This document shows, piece by piece, positions 7,580-16,622 of a stretch of 42,880 nucleotides of DNA (position 1 is its first letter; each line of letters starts with the position of its first letter). Made by a program: the position numbers and the translations under genes. A model generated the notes under the pieces. It saw only the letters and a program-made list of their open reading frames with translations, did no database searches and was not told the DNA's origin. Where the stretch lies: positions 1-42,880 of the forward strand of contig CADBXO010000029.1 of the NCBI GenBank assembly GCA_902798685.1, in the 5' to 3' direction. The DNA comes from an uncultured Bacteroidales bacterium. GTDB taxonomy: Bacteria > Bacteroidota > Bacteroidia > Bacteroidales > Bacteroidaceae.

Positions 7580-8410
7580 TTAAATGATGTCCCCTGATGC
7601 CAACTTTTTGATTTTGGGGATGATGCAGAGTGAACCGTCCACATCGTGTATTTTGAATTCTATTCCCCTCTGGTTGAAGAAACTGTTAAGTGAACCGTCA
7701 GTTGCCAGTTGCTCGGGGGTTCCTATCATGACACCTTTCTCACGGTCCAGAAGCCAGATGGTATCGGATATCTGCAGGGCCAGTTCCAGGTCATGTGTGG
7801 AGAGGAATATGGTCTTGCCGGTGGTGCGTGACAGGTTATGCAACAGCTGCATTATCTCAACCTTGCTGGGGAAATCCAGGAAAGCGGTGGGCTCGTCAAG
7901 GAATATGACGGGAGTCTCCTGGGCAAGTGCTTTGGCAATCATAACCTTCTGACGCTCGCCGTCACTCAGGGTATGTATCATACGGCCCCGGAGAGGCTCA
8001 ATGCCCACCATCTCAATGGCGCGGTCCACGATCTCGCGGTCCTGTTTGTGGAGCGTTCCCCAAAACCCGGTGTACGGGCTTCGGCCCAGACCTATCAGGT
8101 CCTCGACGGTCATGTTCCTTAAGTCTGTCTTTTCAGTGAGCACCACGCCGATGGTCTTGGCCAGCTCGCGGTCAGAGTAGTCGCGCAGGTTTCGGCCCAT
8201 GATGGTTATGTCACCCTTGACGGGCGGCAGGAAGGCCGAGAGGGTACGCAGCAGGGTGGACTTGCCGGCGCCGTTGGGGCCCAGGAGGCAGGTAAGCTCG
8301 CCACCGTTTATCGTGGCGTTTATGTCATGGGCAACGACGGTGACGTTGTTCTTGCTACGGTATCCCGTGCTTAGCGACTCTATCTGAATGGTTGGCTGTT
8401 TCATATTCAT
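7580..8410 (-). CDS. ABC transporter ATP-binding protein, BtuD/FecE-like
   Basis: 276 residues. Walker A LLGPNGAGKSTLL (about residues 41-53), signature LSDGERQKV (about 149), Walker B VIFLDEPTAFLD and H-loop STHDL are all intact. This is the ATPase type that drives import of cobalamin, heme or ferric siderophores together with a BtuC/FecD permease and a BtuF-like binding protein. Context favours cobalamin, but no permease gene lies in the window, so its membrane partner must be encoded elsewhere. The start could be residue 1 or the second Met (MKQPTIQ), six bases later. It lies upstream of the riboswitch and has its own -7 box, so it does not seem to be under riboswitch control. Confidence 0.88.
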   Translation of the reverse strand: MNMKQPTIQIESLSTGYRSKNNVTVVAHDINATINGGELTCLLGPNGAGKSTLLRTLSAFLPPVKGDITIMGRNLRDYSDRELAKTIGVVLTEKTDLRNMTVEDLIGLGRSPYTGFWGTLHKQDREIVDRAIEMVGIEPLRGRMIHTLSDGERQKVMIAKALAQETPVIFLDEPTAFLDFPSKVEIMQLLHNLSRTTGKTIFLSTHDLELALQISDTIWLLDREKGVMIGTPEQLATDGSLNSFFNQRGIEFKIHDVDGSLCIIPKIKKLASGDII

Positions 8411-8419
8411 ATCGGGTTA

Positions 8420-8427
8420 CAAAAATA
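8420..8427 (-). promoter_or_regulatory. -7 box upstream of the BtuD-like gene
   Basis: TATTTTTG on the minus strand, ten bases before the start codon, fits TAnnTTTG. With a start about seven bases downstream the message would be nearly leaderless. A good -33 box was not found. Confidence 0.45.
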
Positions 8428-8461
8428 TCGGATTTTTCTTAACGGACTCCCCTCAAAGTAG

Positions 8462-8469
8462 TAATTTTG
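8462..8469 (+). promoter_or_regulatory. -7 box of the antiporter gene
   Basis: TAATTTTG matches TAnnTTTG, 20 bases before the ATG at 8490. It lies back to back with the -7 box of the BtuD-like gene, so the two genes diverge from a region of about 80 bases. It also shows that the upstream in-frame ATG at 8388 is not the real start. Confidence 0.55.
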
Positions 8470-8489
8470 TACTGATAAACAGTAGGGTT

Positions 8490-10735
8490 ATGGAGGAAGC
8501 GAATCTTGTAAAGGACCTTGCGCTGATACTGATTTCAGCCGGTGTTTTTACCATCATATCTAAGGCACTCAAGCAGCCGCTCATTCTGGGTTACATCGTG
8601 GCCGGTTTCCTGGTGGGACCGCACATGGGTCTTTTCCCCACTGTCACCAGCACGGCCGAGGTTAAGGAGTGGTCCGATATAGGCATCATCTTCCTGCTGT
8701 TCGCATTGGGACTGGAGTTCAGTTTCAAGAAACTGCTCAAGGTGGGTAGCAGTGCCCTGATAACCGCCATGACGCAGTGCGTGGGCATGTTCATACTGGG
8801 TTTCCTGGTGGGCGAGGCCATAGGCTGGAGCAACATGGAATCCATATTCCTGGGCGGTATGCTCTCCATGTCATCGACCACAATCATCATCAAGGCATAT
8901 GACGATCTGGGTTACAAGGACCGTCCGTTCGCCCCGCTGGTGTTCGGCGCGCTGGTGTTTGAGGACCTGATTGCCGTAGTGCTCATGGTGCTGCTTTCAA
9001 CCATGGCAGTGTCAAATAAATTCGCAGGCGGAGAGATGCTCATGGGCCTTGCAAAACTGGTATTCTTCCTGATACTGTGGTTCCTTGTGGGTATCTATAT
9101 GATTCCCACCATACTCAAGAAAGCCCATAAATACCTGAATGACGAGATACTGCTGCTGGTAAGTCTTGGCCTCTGTTTTGCCATGGTGTCACTGGCCAGT
9201 CTGGCCGGATTCTCCGAGGCCCTGGGCGCATTCGTGATGGGCTCAATATTGGCCGAAACTCTTGAGAGTGAGCATATCATGCATCTTACCAAGGGCATCA
9301 AGGACCTGTTCGGAGCCATATTCTTTGTATCGGTAGGTATGATGGTCGATCCGCACGTGATTGCGGAGCATTGGGGCACGATTCTTGTCCTGACCATTAC
9401 GGTAATGGTGGGAATACTGTTCTTCTCTACATCAGGTGCCGTTCTGGCAGGTCAGGGACTGGACAACGCGGTACACGCCGGTTTCAGCCTGGCGCAGTTG
9501 GGTGAGTTCTCGTTCATCATTGCAGGTCTGGGCGTATCGTTGGGCGTGATGCGTGATTTCATCTATCCGGTCATCATCACGGTATCGGTCATAACCACAT
9601 TCACCACACCTTATATGATAAAGGCGGGTACTCCGGCATACCAATACCTTATCAGGAAACTGCCCGAGCAGTTTGTGGCCAGGATAAACTCATTCTCAAG
9701 TCTGGAGCGTAACAATACGGCCGCCGCACAGAACGAGTGGAAACGTCTTATCAAGGAGGTGTCTCTGAGAGTGCTGCTTTACGGAGTGATTCTTATTGCT
9801 ATTGACCTGGGATCACATCTGTTCCTGGACAAGGTTATCATAAGCCGTCTGGACGGTTTCACACCGTTTGTACGCAACCTTATCAGCGTGGTGATCACGC
9901 TCGTGGTAATGTCTCCGTTCCTGGTGGGAATAGCCATATCGGGCGATGAGATAAACCGTTCATCAATCAAACTCATCAAAGCCCGTCAGGCCAACGTGTG
10001 GCCGGTAATATCACTGGCGCTTCTGCGTATCCTGATTGCCATGGGATTTGTGCTGAGCGTGATTTGGCTTTCTGGACATTCCTGCTCATACTGATATCGG
10101 GCGTGGCGTTCTTCTTCATCGGCCGCCGTTCAATAAGCAAGTTTACCATTGTCGAGGACCGATTCATGGCCAATCTGAACGAGAAGGAACAGCAGCAGCG
10201 CCGCATGGCACCCGTCACCTCAAAGGTATCGGACAAGATGTCGCGTTACAACGTCAAGACCGATATGCTTACCATTTCGCCCGATTCACTCTACGCGGGC
10301 AAGCAGCTGCGTGAGCTCCCGTTCCGACACAAGTCAGGTGTGAACATAGTCAAGATAGTACGTGGCAGCCGCACCATTATGATTCCTACAGGCACCGAGA
10401 TGGTTTTCCCGTATGACAAACTGCTGGCCGTAGGCACCAAGGAGCAGTTGGCTGAGTTCCGCAAGGATATGAATGAGAACGTCTTTGTCCAGGAGCCCGC
10501 GGCCGATGCACTTGCACCGCGTGAGTTCCAGTTGGATTCTATAACGCTCAAGGAGGATTCATGGCTTACCGGAAAGACACTGCTTGAGACCGATATGCGA
10601 TCATACGGCTGTATGGTGATAAGTGTGGTAAGCGACGGTCAAATAACAACCAACCCCAAACCGGACTACCGGTTCAGGGCTGGTGATATAGTCTGGCTTG
10701 CAGGCGAGAAATCGGCCTGCGAGTGGTGGGATTAA
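8490..10735 (+). pseudogene. KefB-type CPA2 cation/proton antiporter with RCK_C domains, frameshifted
   Basis: The first frame (8490-10094) encodes a CPA2 antiporter: about 12 membrane segments, with LGYIVAGFLVGPHMG near the N-terminus and the conserved GAFVMGSILAET stretch. It runs into a TGA at 10092 just after LSVIWLSGHSCSY. The -1 frame continues at once with a membrane segment (AFWTFLLILISG, from about 10070) and two TrkA_C/RCK_C domains (about 10260-10450 and 10530-10720) to the TAA at 10733. Restoring one base near 10060-10070 yields a 748-residue protein, the usual length in this phylum. No TrkA_N nucleotide-binding domain is present. Either the strain carries a one-base deletion that truncates the regulatory tail, or this is an assembly error. 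Confidence 0.85.
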
Positions 10736-10754
10736 AATCACTTCATTTTGATCC
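10729..10754. terminator. Shared hairpin spanning both stop codons of a convergent gene pair
   Basis: GGATTAAAAT (10729-10738) pairs with ATTTTGATCC (10745-10754) with one G-U pair around a six-base loop. The TAA of the antiporter (10733-10735) and the TGA of the permease (10740-10738) both lie in it. The stem is AT-rich and no T-run follows, so it may act as a weak bidirectional terminator or an RNA end-protecting hairpin. Confidence 0.5.
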
Positions 10755-12054
10755 AGGCACCCAAATCTTTCCAGGTGGGTTTCTTACCGTGCATGAATAC
10801 GCCGACGCGGAATATGCGTGCGGCAACCCAAGTCATCAGGAAGAATGATATGAAGAGTACCACGAGTGATACTACAACCTGCCACGTGGGAATGCCGAAA
10901 GGTATGCGGGCCATCATCACGATAGGTGATGTGAAGGGTATCATTGAGCACCAGAATACCAGGTCGGAGTTAGGATCGTTCATGACGCTCATCATAACCA
11001 TGATAGCCACAATTACAGGCATCATGATGATACCGTTGAACTGAGCGGCATCCTGAGGAGTGTCAACTGCTGAACCGATGGCTGCGTACATTGAAGCGTA
11101 GAACAGGAATCCGCCTACGATATAGAGCAGCAACTCAAGGAACAGACCTGCCAGATAGCCTACATTGGTGACCTTGGCCATCAATCCTGCAAACTCAGGA
11201 GCACCTGATGTGGCCATTGCTGCAGCTGTGGCAGCCTCCATGTCTGCAGTGCCGATTATAAGCGGCAATACGAATGCGCTTGTTGCGATAACCAGGACTG
11301 CCCAGAGAACAATCTGGAGAGCGGCAACTACGGCGATACCCAGGATCTTACCCATCATAAGCTCAAACGGGGTGCATGATGTAACCATCACGTCAAGCAC
11401 GCGGGTCTGTTTCTCGTCAATGACAGACTGAAGTACCTGCTGTCCGTAAACTATCAGGATGAAATAGAGCATCATACCCAGGATAAGCCCCATCAGCCAG
11501 GATGCTGTGGTGGATGTCTTCTCCATGTTGCTTTCGTCCTCCTGGTCATTGTTCTTGAGAGTCTGGAGTCCGTTTACGCGTACGTTGGCATCGGCCAGGA
11601 TCTGGTCCATGTTCTCCAGATTGTAACGCTTGAGACGCTCTGTGCGCAGGATTCCCTGAATCTGGCTCTGGATGCTCTCCTCAACGCTCATTGAAGATGC
11701 GTCATTCAGGATGAGCTGGAGGTTCTGGGGATTGTCAAGAATGTCGCTTCCGATAACCAAAATACCGTATTCTGACTTATACTGCATGCGGGCGGCGTTG
11801 AGTGTCACGCCTTCGTCAAGCAGATTGAAAGAGACTGTCTTGCCCGATGTCAGCTGCTTGCCCACAAACTGCTCGGGAGAGTTATCGATAACCACAACGT
11901 TCTTGGTGTCTGAGTTGCCCTTGAGCATCAGGACGCTGGGCAGAACCATCATGGCAATCATAAACAACGGTGTAAGAAGAGTACTTACGATGAATGATTT
12001 TTTGCGTACTCTCTCTGCAAACTCACGTTCTACTATAAGACCTATCTTGTTCAT
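10738..12054 (-). CDS. ABC transporter permease, NatB/ABC-2 type
   Basis: 438 residues with the ABC-2 exporter layout: a first membrane helix (about 22-42), a long external domain (about 45-180), then five or so helices from about 184 to the end (GLILGMMLYFILIVYGQQV, VVAALQIVLWAVLVIATSAF and others). The QSVIDEKQTRVLDVMVTSCTPFELMMGKILG segment is the hallmark of the NatB (sodium efflux-type) family; it is split here only by description. The gene starts 12 bases after the ATPase gene, and the pair would form one exporter. The substrate is unknown; NatAB exports sodium in Bacillus, but most relatives are uncharacterised. Confidence 0.87.
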   Translation of the reverse strand: MNKIGLIVEREFAERVRKKSFIVSTLLTPLFMIAMMVLPSVLMLKGNSDTKNVVVIDNSPEQFVGKQLTSGKTVSFNLLDEGVTLNAARMQYKSEYGILVIGSDILDNPQNLQLILNDASSMSVEESIQSQIQGILRTERLKRYNLENMDQILADANVRVNGLQTLKNNDQEDESNMEKTSTTASWLMGLILGMMLYFILIVYGQQVLQSVIDEKQTRVLDVMVTSCTPFELMMGKILGIAVVAALQIVLWAVLVIATSAFVLPLIIGTADMEAATAAAMATSGAPEFAGLMAKVTNVGYLAGLFLELLLYIVGGFLFYASMYAAIGSAVDTPQDAAQFNGIIMMPVIVAIMVMMSVMNDPNSDLVFWCSMIPFTSPIVMMARIPFGIPTWQVVVSLVVLFISFFLMTWVAARIFRVGVFMHGKKPTWKDLGAWIKMK

Positions 12055-12066
12055 AGTTGTAGCTGT

Positions 12067-12993
12067 TTAAAGTGTACCGTTGACGGCACGGATGAATATA
12101 TCGTTCATGCTGGGAATGATCTCCTGGAAAGAACGCAGTTGAACTTTGTCGTTGAGTGAGCCGATGACCGCACGTACATTGTCATCGGACGGGATGTGGA
12201 TCTTCTGCTGTGTGTATCCGCCAATGACTCCCTCGGACTGGCCGATGAGGTTGGCCTTGCCGGTGACTGCGGCGCAGAAATCCTCGTGAGTACCGCTGTA
12301 GAGTACCTGGAAGGTGTTACCTCCGGCTTTGCGGCGGATTTCCTCGACAGAACCTGACAGAATGTTGTTGGACTTGTTGATGAGTGTTATGTCATCGCAG
12401 ATCTCCTCGACTGACTCCATGTTATGGGTTGAGAAGATGACTGTGGCACCGCGGTCACGCAGACCCAGTATCTCCTGCTTGAGCAGATTGGCGTTGATGG
12501 GGTCGAAACCTGAGAACGGCTCGTCGAATATGAGCAGTTTGGGCTCATGTACGACTGTGGTTATGAACTGAACCTTCTGGGCCATACCTTTTGAGAGGTC
12601 CTCGACCTTCTTGTCCCACCAGTCAAGGAGTCCCAGACGGTCAAACCACTCGTGCAGTTTGCGAACGGCCTGCTGACGTCCCATGCCGCGCATGCGGGCA
12701 AAGAAGACAGCCTGCTCGCCTACTTTCATCTTCTTGTAGAGACCGCGCTCCTCGGGCATATAACCTATCTGGTATATGTCATCGGCTGTTATTTCATGGC
12801 CTTCGAACCAGACTTTACCACAGTCCGGAATAGTCATGTGATTGACCACACGGATGAGTGTGGTCTTGCCGGCTCCGTTGGGGCCGAGCAAACCGTAGAT
12901 GGAGCCACGCGGTACCTCCATCGATACATCATCAAGAGCCTTGTGTCCGGTGTATGTCTTGGACACATGCTCGATTTTCAGAATTGATTCCAT
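12067..12993 (-). CDS. ABC transporter ATP-binding protein, NatA-like
   Basis: About 308 residues from MESILKIEHV. The ATG at 12993 is chosen over the upstream one at 13068 because the extra residues are not family-like and would overlap the previous gene. Walker A GLLGPNGAGKTTLI, signature LSKGMAQKV, Walker B LLIFDEPFSGFD and H-loop STHNM are intact. The C-terminal third (about 220-308) is the DUF4162-like extension usual in NatA-type exporters. It precedes its permease by 12 bases and follows the SGNH esterase by 28 bases, at the distal end of the recJ operon. Confidence 0.88.
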   Translation of the reverse strand: MESILKIEHVSKTYTGHKALDDVSMEVPRGSIYGLLGPNGAGKTTLIRVVNHMTIPDCGKVWFEGHEITADDIYQIGYMPEERGLYKKMKVGEQAVFFARMRGMGRQQAVRKLHEWFDRLGLLDWWDKKVEDLSKGMAQKVQFITTVVHEPKLLIFDEPFSGFDPINANLLKQEILGLRDRGATVIFSTHNMESVEEICDDITLINKSNNILSGSVEEIRRKAGGNTFQVLYSGTHEDFCAAVTGKANLIGQSEGVIGGYTQQKIHIPSDDNVRAVIGSLNDKVQLRSFQEIIPSMNDIFIRAVNGTL

Positions 12994-13021
12994 GTTTATT
13001 GCAAATAAGGTTGTTTGGTTG

Positions 13022-13675
13022 TTATTTCTTTCTTTTGGCGAATACGTTCTTGAAGATGACCTCGGCAATCAGCTGCTGACCCTCCTCGTTGGGGTGGATG
13101 GTGTCAGGGAAGTACTGACGCTTGTTCTGCATCGGTGTGTTCAGGTCTACCAGAGGTAAGTTCTCCTCCTGGGCAACCTCCCTGATGTAAGGTATTACTC
13201 CGTTGTAGATGACGCTGTCATTGATGCTCCATGCATGTCCGTAAGCGGGAACAGGCAGGCAGAGCCAGATCTCGGGTTTGGAGGGGAGGGCGCGGAAGGA
13301 CTCGATAAGGGTCTTGAGGTCATTCTTGAAATGCTCCTGCTCCTTCCAGTTGTAAGGCTTGCTGTCATTGGTGCCCAGCTTGATGGTTACAATCTGGGGG
13401 TTGAACGCCAGGGCATCCTTATAGGCCTGCTCGTTCATGTAGGGCATATCGGTTCCCATCATTGTGGTGGAGCCGCTTACGCCGAAGTTGCGGACGTCAT
13501 ACTTCTCGCCCAGCATAGTGCTGAGGAGTCCGGGGTAGGCGTCATTCTCACGGTCTTTGATGCCGTGTCCGTATGTGATGCTGTCACCTACACAGGCCAC
13601 GCGGACAGGTTCTTTCTGGCAAGCTGAAAGTGTCAGTACGATGGCTGACATCAAAATCAATAAACTCTTTTTCAT
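13022..13675 (-). CDS. SGNH/GDSL-family esterase lipoprotein
   Basis: 217 residues with lipid Cys19 (LTLSAC). The SGNH catalytic blocks are in place: GDSITYG with nucleophile Ser32, the block II glycine in FGVSGST, GTND in block III, and DTIHP with Asp191 and His194. The fold is shared by sialate O-acetylesterases, acetylxylan esterases and lysophospholipase-like enzymes; the sequence alone does not fix the substrate. As a lipoprotein it acts outside the cytoplasm, probably in the periplasm. Its ATG overlaps the stop of the DAHP synthase gene by four bases, so it is translationally coupled to a gene of unrelated function. Confidence 0.87.
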   Translation of the reverse strand: MKKSLLILMSAIVLTLSACQKEPVRVACVGDSITYGHGIKDRENDAYPGLLSTMLGEKYDVRNFGVSGSTTMMGTDMPYMNEQAYKDALAFNPQIVTIKLGTNDSKPYNWKEQEHFKNDLKTLIESFRALPSKPEIWLCLPVPAYGHAWSINDSVIYNGVIPYIREVAQEENLPLVDLNTPMQNKRQYFPDTIHPNEEGQQLIAEVIFKNVFAKRKK

Positions 13676-14724
13676 ATCGTGTTCTTTTTGTTAATCTGAC
13701 AACGAATGCTCTCGGCATGTATGGTCTCAAAGAGCAGACGGATAAACTCCTCGTCAAGTCCCAGTTCCTTTCCTTTCTCCGTGAGTGCATCCGATATGGC
13801 TTTGTAGCGTTCGGGCTGCAGGATGGCAAGGTTGTGAAGGTTCTTGTATTCACCTATGCGGCCTGTAACATTGAAACGGTCGGCAAGGTCCTGAATCAGC
13901 TGCAGGTCGATGTCATCCAGCTGGCTGCGGTAGGGCTGCATGAACTTGCGGTCGGCAGCACCGGGCTCGCGGTGGAACACCAGCTTTGAGGTCATATTGC
14001 AGAACTCCTGCGGAGTGAGTTGCTGCTTCTGGTCGCTCAGGGCCTGGCTGGGGTCGGGGTGAACCTCGACGAACAGACCATCGGCCTTCATATCCAACGC
14101 CATCTGGGCCAGAAGGGGTACAAGGTCACTGCGACCGGCCATATGGCTGGGGTCACAGATAACCTGGATACCGGGTATGCGGCGGCGCAGTTCTATGGGT
14201 ATCTGCCACTCGGGTGAGTAGCGGTAAATCCTCTCGTAGTATGAACTGAATCCGCGGTGAATGGCGGCCAGACGTTTTACGCCTGCACCTGCCAGACGCT
14301 CGAATGCGCCTATCCAGAGTTCCAGCTCGGCGTTGATGGGGTTCTTTACGAGAACGGGGATGTCGGTGCCGCGAAGGGCATCGGCCACCTCCTGAACCGC
14401 GAAGGGGCTGGTGGTGGTACGGGCGCCTATCCACAGTATGTCGATACCGGCTTTGAGTGCGGCCTCCACATGACGGGCGTTGGCAACCTCGGTGGTTACG
14501 GCCATTCCTGTCTCGGCCTTTACCGTCTTGAGCCATTCCAGTGCAGGCTCACCGGCACCCTCGAAGTTGCCGGGACGGGTGCGCGGCTTCCACACTCCTG
14601 CGCGGAACGCCTTGACTCCTGCCTTGGCAAGGCTGCGGGCACACTCCAGAACCTGAGTCTCAGACTCGGCGCTGCAGGGGCCTGCTATCAGGGAGCAGTT
14701 TTCTATTTTCTCTATCTCAATCAT
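13672..14724 (-). CDS. Bifunctional DAHP synthase / chorismate mutase type II
   Basis: 350 residues. Residues about 1-245 are a KDO8P-synthase-like (type I-beta) DAHP synthase: AGPCSAES near the start, KPRTRPGNFEGAG, the KNPINAELELW segment and CDPSHMAGR. Residues about 258-350 are an AroQ-type all-helical chorismate mutase (YRSQLDDIDLQLIQDLADR, with ERYKAISDALTEKG). It would condense PEP with erythrose 4-phosphate at the start of the shikimate pathway and convert chorismate to prephenate; the mutase domain commonly confers feedback control in such fusions. It overlaps recQ and the esterase gene by four bases each. Confidence 0.92.
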   Translation of the reverse strand: MIEIEKIENCSLIAGPCSAESETQVLECARSLAKAGVKAFRAGVWKPRTRPGNFEGAGEPALEWLKTVKAETGMAVTTEVANARHVEAALKAGIDILWIGARTTTSPFAVQEVADALRGTDIPVLVKNPINAELELWIGAFERLAGAGVKRLAAIHRGFSSYYERIYRYSPEWQIPIELRRRIPGIQVICDPSHMAGRSDLVPLLAQMALDMKADGLFVEVHPDPSQALSDQKQQLTPQEFCNMTSKLVFHREPGAADRKFMQPYRSQLDDIDLQLIQDLADRFNVTGRIGEYKNLHNLAILQPERYKAISDALTEKGKELGLDEEFIRLLFETIHAESIRCQINKKNTI

Positions 14725-16613
14725 TTCTGTGCAAAGATCTTTCCGTCACGCATCATGATATGGCCTTCATTGACCATGTGATGCAGTACGATATCTATTT
14801 TATTCCTGTCATAGGGCAGGGTGTATACTTTCTGCGGGTTGTCGGGATTGGTGTGGAAGGTATCCAGCACGTCACCCATTATGGCATCGCGCTCGCCACG
14901 TGTCAGGTTCTCCTGAACCTTGTCCTGGCACAGGTCACAGCACATGCAGGGCTTTTTCTGATGCTCGCCGAAATACTTGAGCAGCATGGCGCTGCGGCAT
15001 CCGGTCTCACGTGTCACATACTCCATCATGGCGCCTATGCGCTCCTTGAACTCCTCCCGGCGCATGGCGTAGACCTCGGGGTCAAAACGCAACAGGGCGG
15101 TGTCTATGCGTTCACGGGTCCAGGTTACTACAGGCGTACGTCTTTCAGGGACGTAACGTACCACACCCTGGCTCTGAAGGTTCATGAGCGTTGTGTAGAG
15201 CTGCTCGCGCTCTATTCCGGCGCGTGAGCAGATAAGGTGCTCGTCAATGTATGCGTAATCGGTGAATATGCCGCTGTAGTTACGAAGTATGATGTTCATG
15301 ACCGTATCGGTCACCTTGTCCTGGTGCATACGGTACAGGTCATCGCGTCCCGCGGTAAAGAGCAGTCGGGCCGAATAGTCCATCTCATCCACGAACTCTA
15401 TGTAACCCATGCGGGTAAGTATGCGCAGGGCGCTGTCGGTGGGTATGACGGGCAGCGAATACTGCTTGCAGAACTCTCCCAGTGAGAATGAGTAGGTGCA
15501 GCCGCGGCCGTCACCTACAGCCATCTCGTAGTAGAATCCAAGTTTCTCATAGACGTCGCGTATGAACTCCTCCTTGGGGAAGTTGTCACTGATGCGCTTG
15601 CTTACGGTGCGTTTGTCGCCCGGTGAATGCAGCAGCACGGCGTATGAACGCTTTCCGTCACGTCCCGCGCGTCCGGCCTCCTGGAAATAGGCCTCGATGG
15701 AGCTGGGTATGTCCATATGGATTACGGTGCGTACATCGGGCTTGTCTATACCCATTCCGAAGGCGTTAGTTGCCACCACTACGCGGTAACGGTTATCGGT
15801 CCAGGCCTTCTGGCGCTCGTCCTTTACCACCTGGTCCAGTCCGGCGTGGTAGAATGTGGCGGGTATGCCGTTGGAATTAAGGAAATCGGCCACCTCCTTT
15901 GTGCCGGCGCGGTTGCGTACGTAGACTATGCTTGTGCCGGGCACGCGGTCCAGTATGTGTTTGAGCTCCAGGAGCTTGTTCTCAGTCTTGCGGACTACGT
16001 ATGAGAGGTTCTCGCGGAAGAAACTCATGCGTATGACGTTCTTCTCCCTGAATCCCAGCTTGTCCTGGATATCGTCAGTGACCTGTGGGGTGGCGGTGGC
16101 GGTAAGTGCCAGCACGGGGACATCGGGCAGCTCCTTGCGGATATCGGCGATGGTCAGGTATGAGGGGCGGAAATCATAACCCCACTGGGATATGCAGTGT
16201 GACTCATCGACCGTGAGCAGGCATATCTTGAGATGGCGCAGCTTGGTTCGGAACAGGTCCGATGAAAGGCGCTCGGGAGATACGTAGAGGAACTTGTAAC
16301 CGCCGAAAATGCAGTTCTCCATGACGGCTATTATCTCGTCGCGTTTCATTCCGGTGTGGATGGCGGCGGCCTTGATGCCGCGGTCGCGGAGATTGCGCAC
16401 CTGATCCTTCATCAGGGCTATGAGCGGTGTTATGACCAGACAGACTCCGTCCATAGTGAGGGCGGGAACCTGGAATGTGATACTCTTACCGCCTCCGGTA
16501 GGCATGAGCCCGAGAGTGTCACGGCCGCTGCCGATGCTCTCGATTATCTGCTCCTGTATGCCTCGGAAACTGTCGTAACCCCAGTATTGTTTGAGTATCT
16601 CCAGGTAGTTCAT
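14721..16613 (-). CDS. recQ: RecQ-family ATP-dependent DNA helicase
   Basis: 630 residues. Walker A MPTGGGKS (Lys43), the DESHCISQWG box (about residue 136) and the motif VI region EAGRAGRDG are intact, so the superfamily 2 helicase core is complete to about residue 345. A region of some 190 residues with winged-helix character follows. The four-cysteine zinc motif (CRSAMLLKYFGEH then CMCCDLC, Cys about 539-562) comes only after it, whereas in E. coli RecQ it directly follows the helicase core. No HRDC domain is evident. It starts nine bases after recJ, a natural pairing since RecQ and RecJ cooperate in end resection. Confidence 0.93.
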   Translation of the reverse strand: MNYLEILKQYWGYDSFRGIQEQIIESIGSGRDTLGLMPTGGGKSITFQVPALTMDGVCLVITPLIALMKDQVRNLRDRGIKAAAIHTGMKRDEIIAVMENCIFGGYKFLYVSPERLSSDLFRTKLRHLKICLLTVDESHCISQWGYDFRPSYLTIADIRKELPDVPVLALTATATPQVTDDIQDKLGFREKNVIRMSFFRENLSYVVRKTENKLLELKHILDRVPGTSIVYVRNRAGTKEVADFLNSNGIPATFYHAGLDQVVKDERQKAWTDNRYRVVVATNAFGMGIDKPDVRTVIHMDIPSSIEAYFQEAGRAGRDGKRSYAVLLHSPGDKRTVSKRISDNFPKEEFIRDVYEKLGFYYEMAVGDGRGCTYSFSLGEFCKQYSLPVIPTDSALRILTRMGYIEFVDEMDYSARLLFTAGRDDLYRMHQDKVTDTVMNIILRNYSGIFTDYAYIDEHLICSRAGIEREQLYTTLMNLQSQGVVRYVPERRTPVVTWTRERIDTALLRFDPEVYAMRREEFKERIGAMMEYVTRETGCRSAMLLKYFGEHQKKPCMCCDLCQDKVQENLTRGERDAIMGDVLDTFHTNPDNPQKVYTLPYDRNKIDIVLHHMVNEGHIMMRDGKIFAQK

Positions 16614-16622
16614 GGCCTCCTG

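Noticed and set aside
7339-7644. Open frame of 101 codons on the minus strand
   Set aside because: It runs through the cobalamin riboswitch and its promoter; the conserved RNA motifs explain the sequence and the peptide has no recognisable features.
8388-8489. Upstream in-frame start of the antiporter gene
   Set aside because: It overlaps the start of the divergent ATPase gene and lies upstream of the -7 box at 8462-8469; the ATG at 8490 fits the family N-terminus.
10060-10075. Programmed -1 frameshift in the antiporter gene
   Set aside because: No slippery heptamer or following stem is apparent; a simple one-base deletion or sequencing error explains it.
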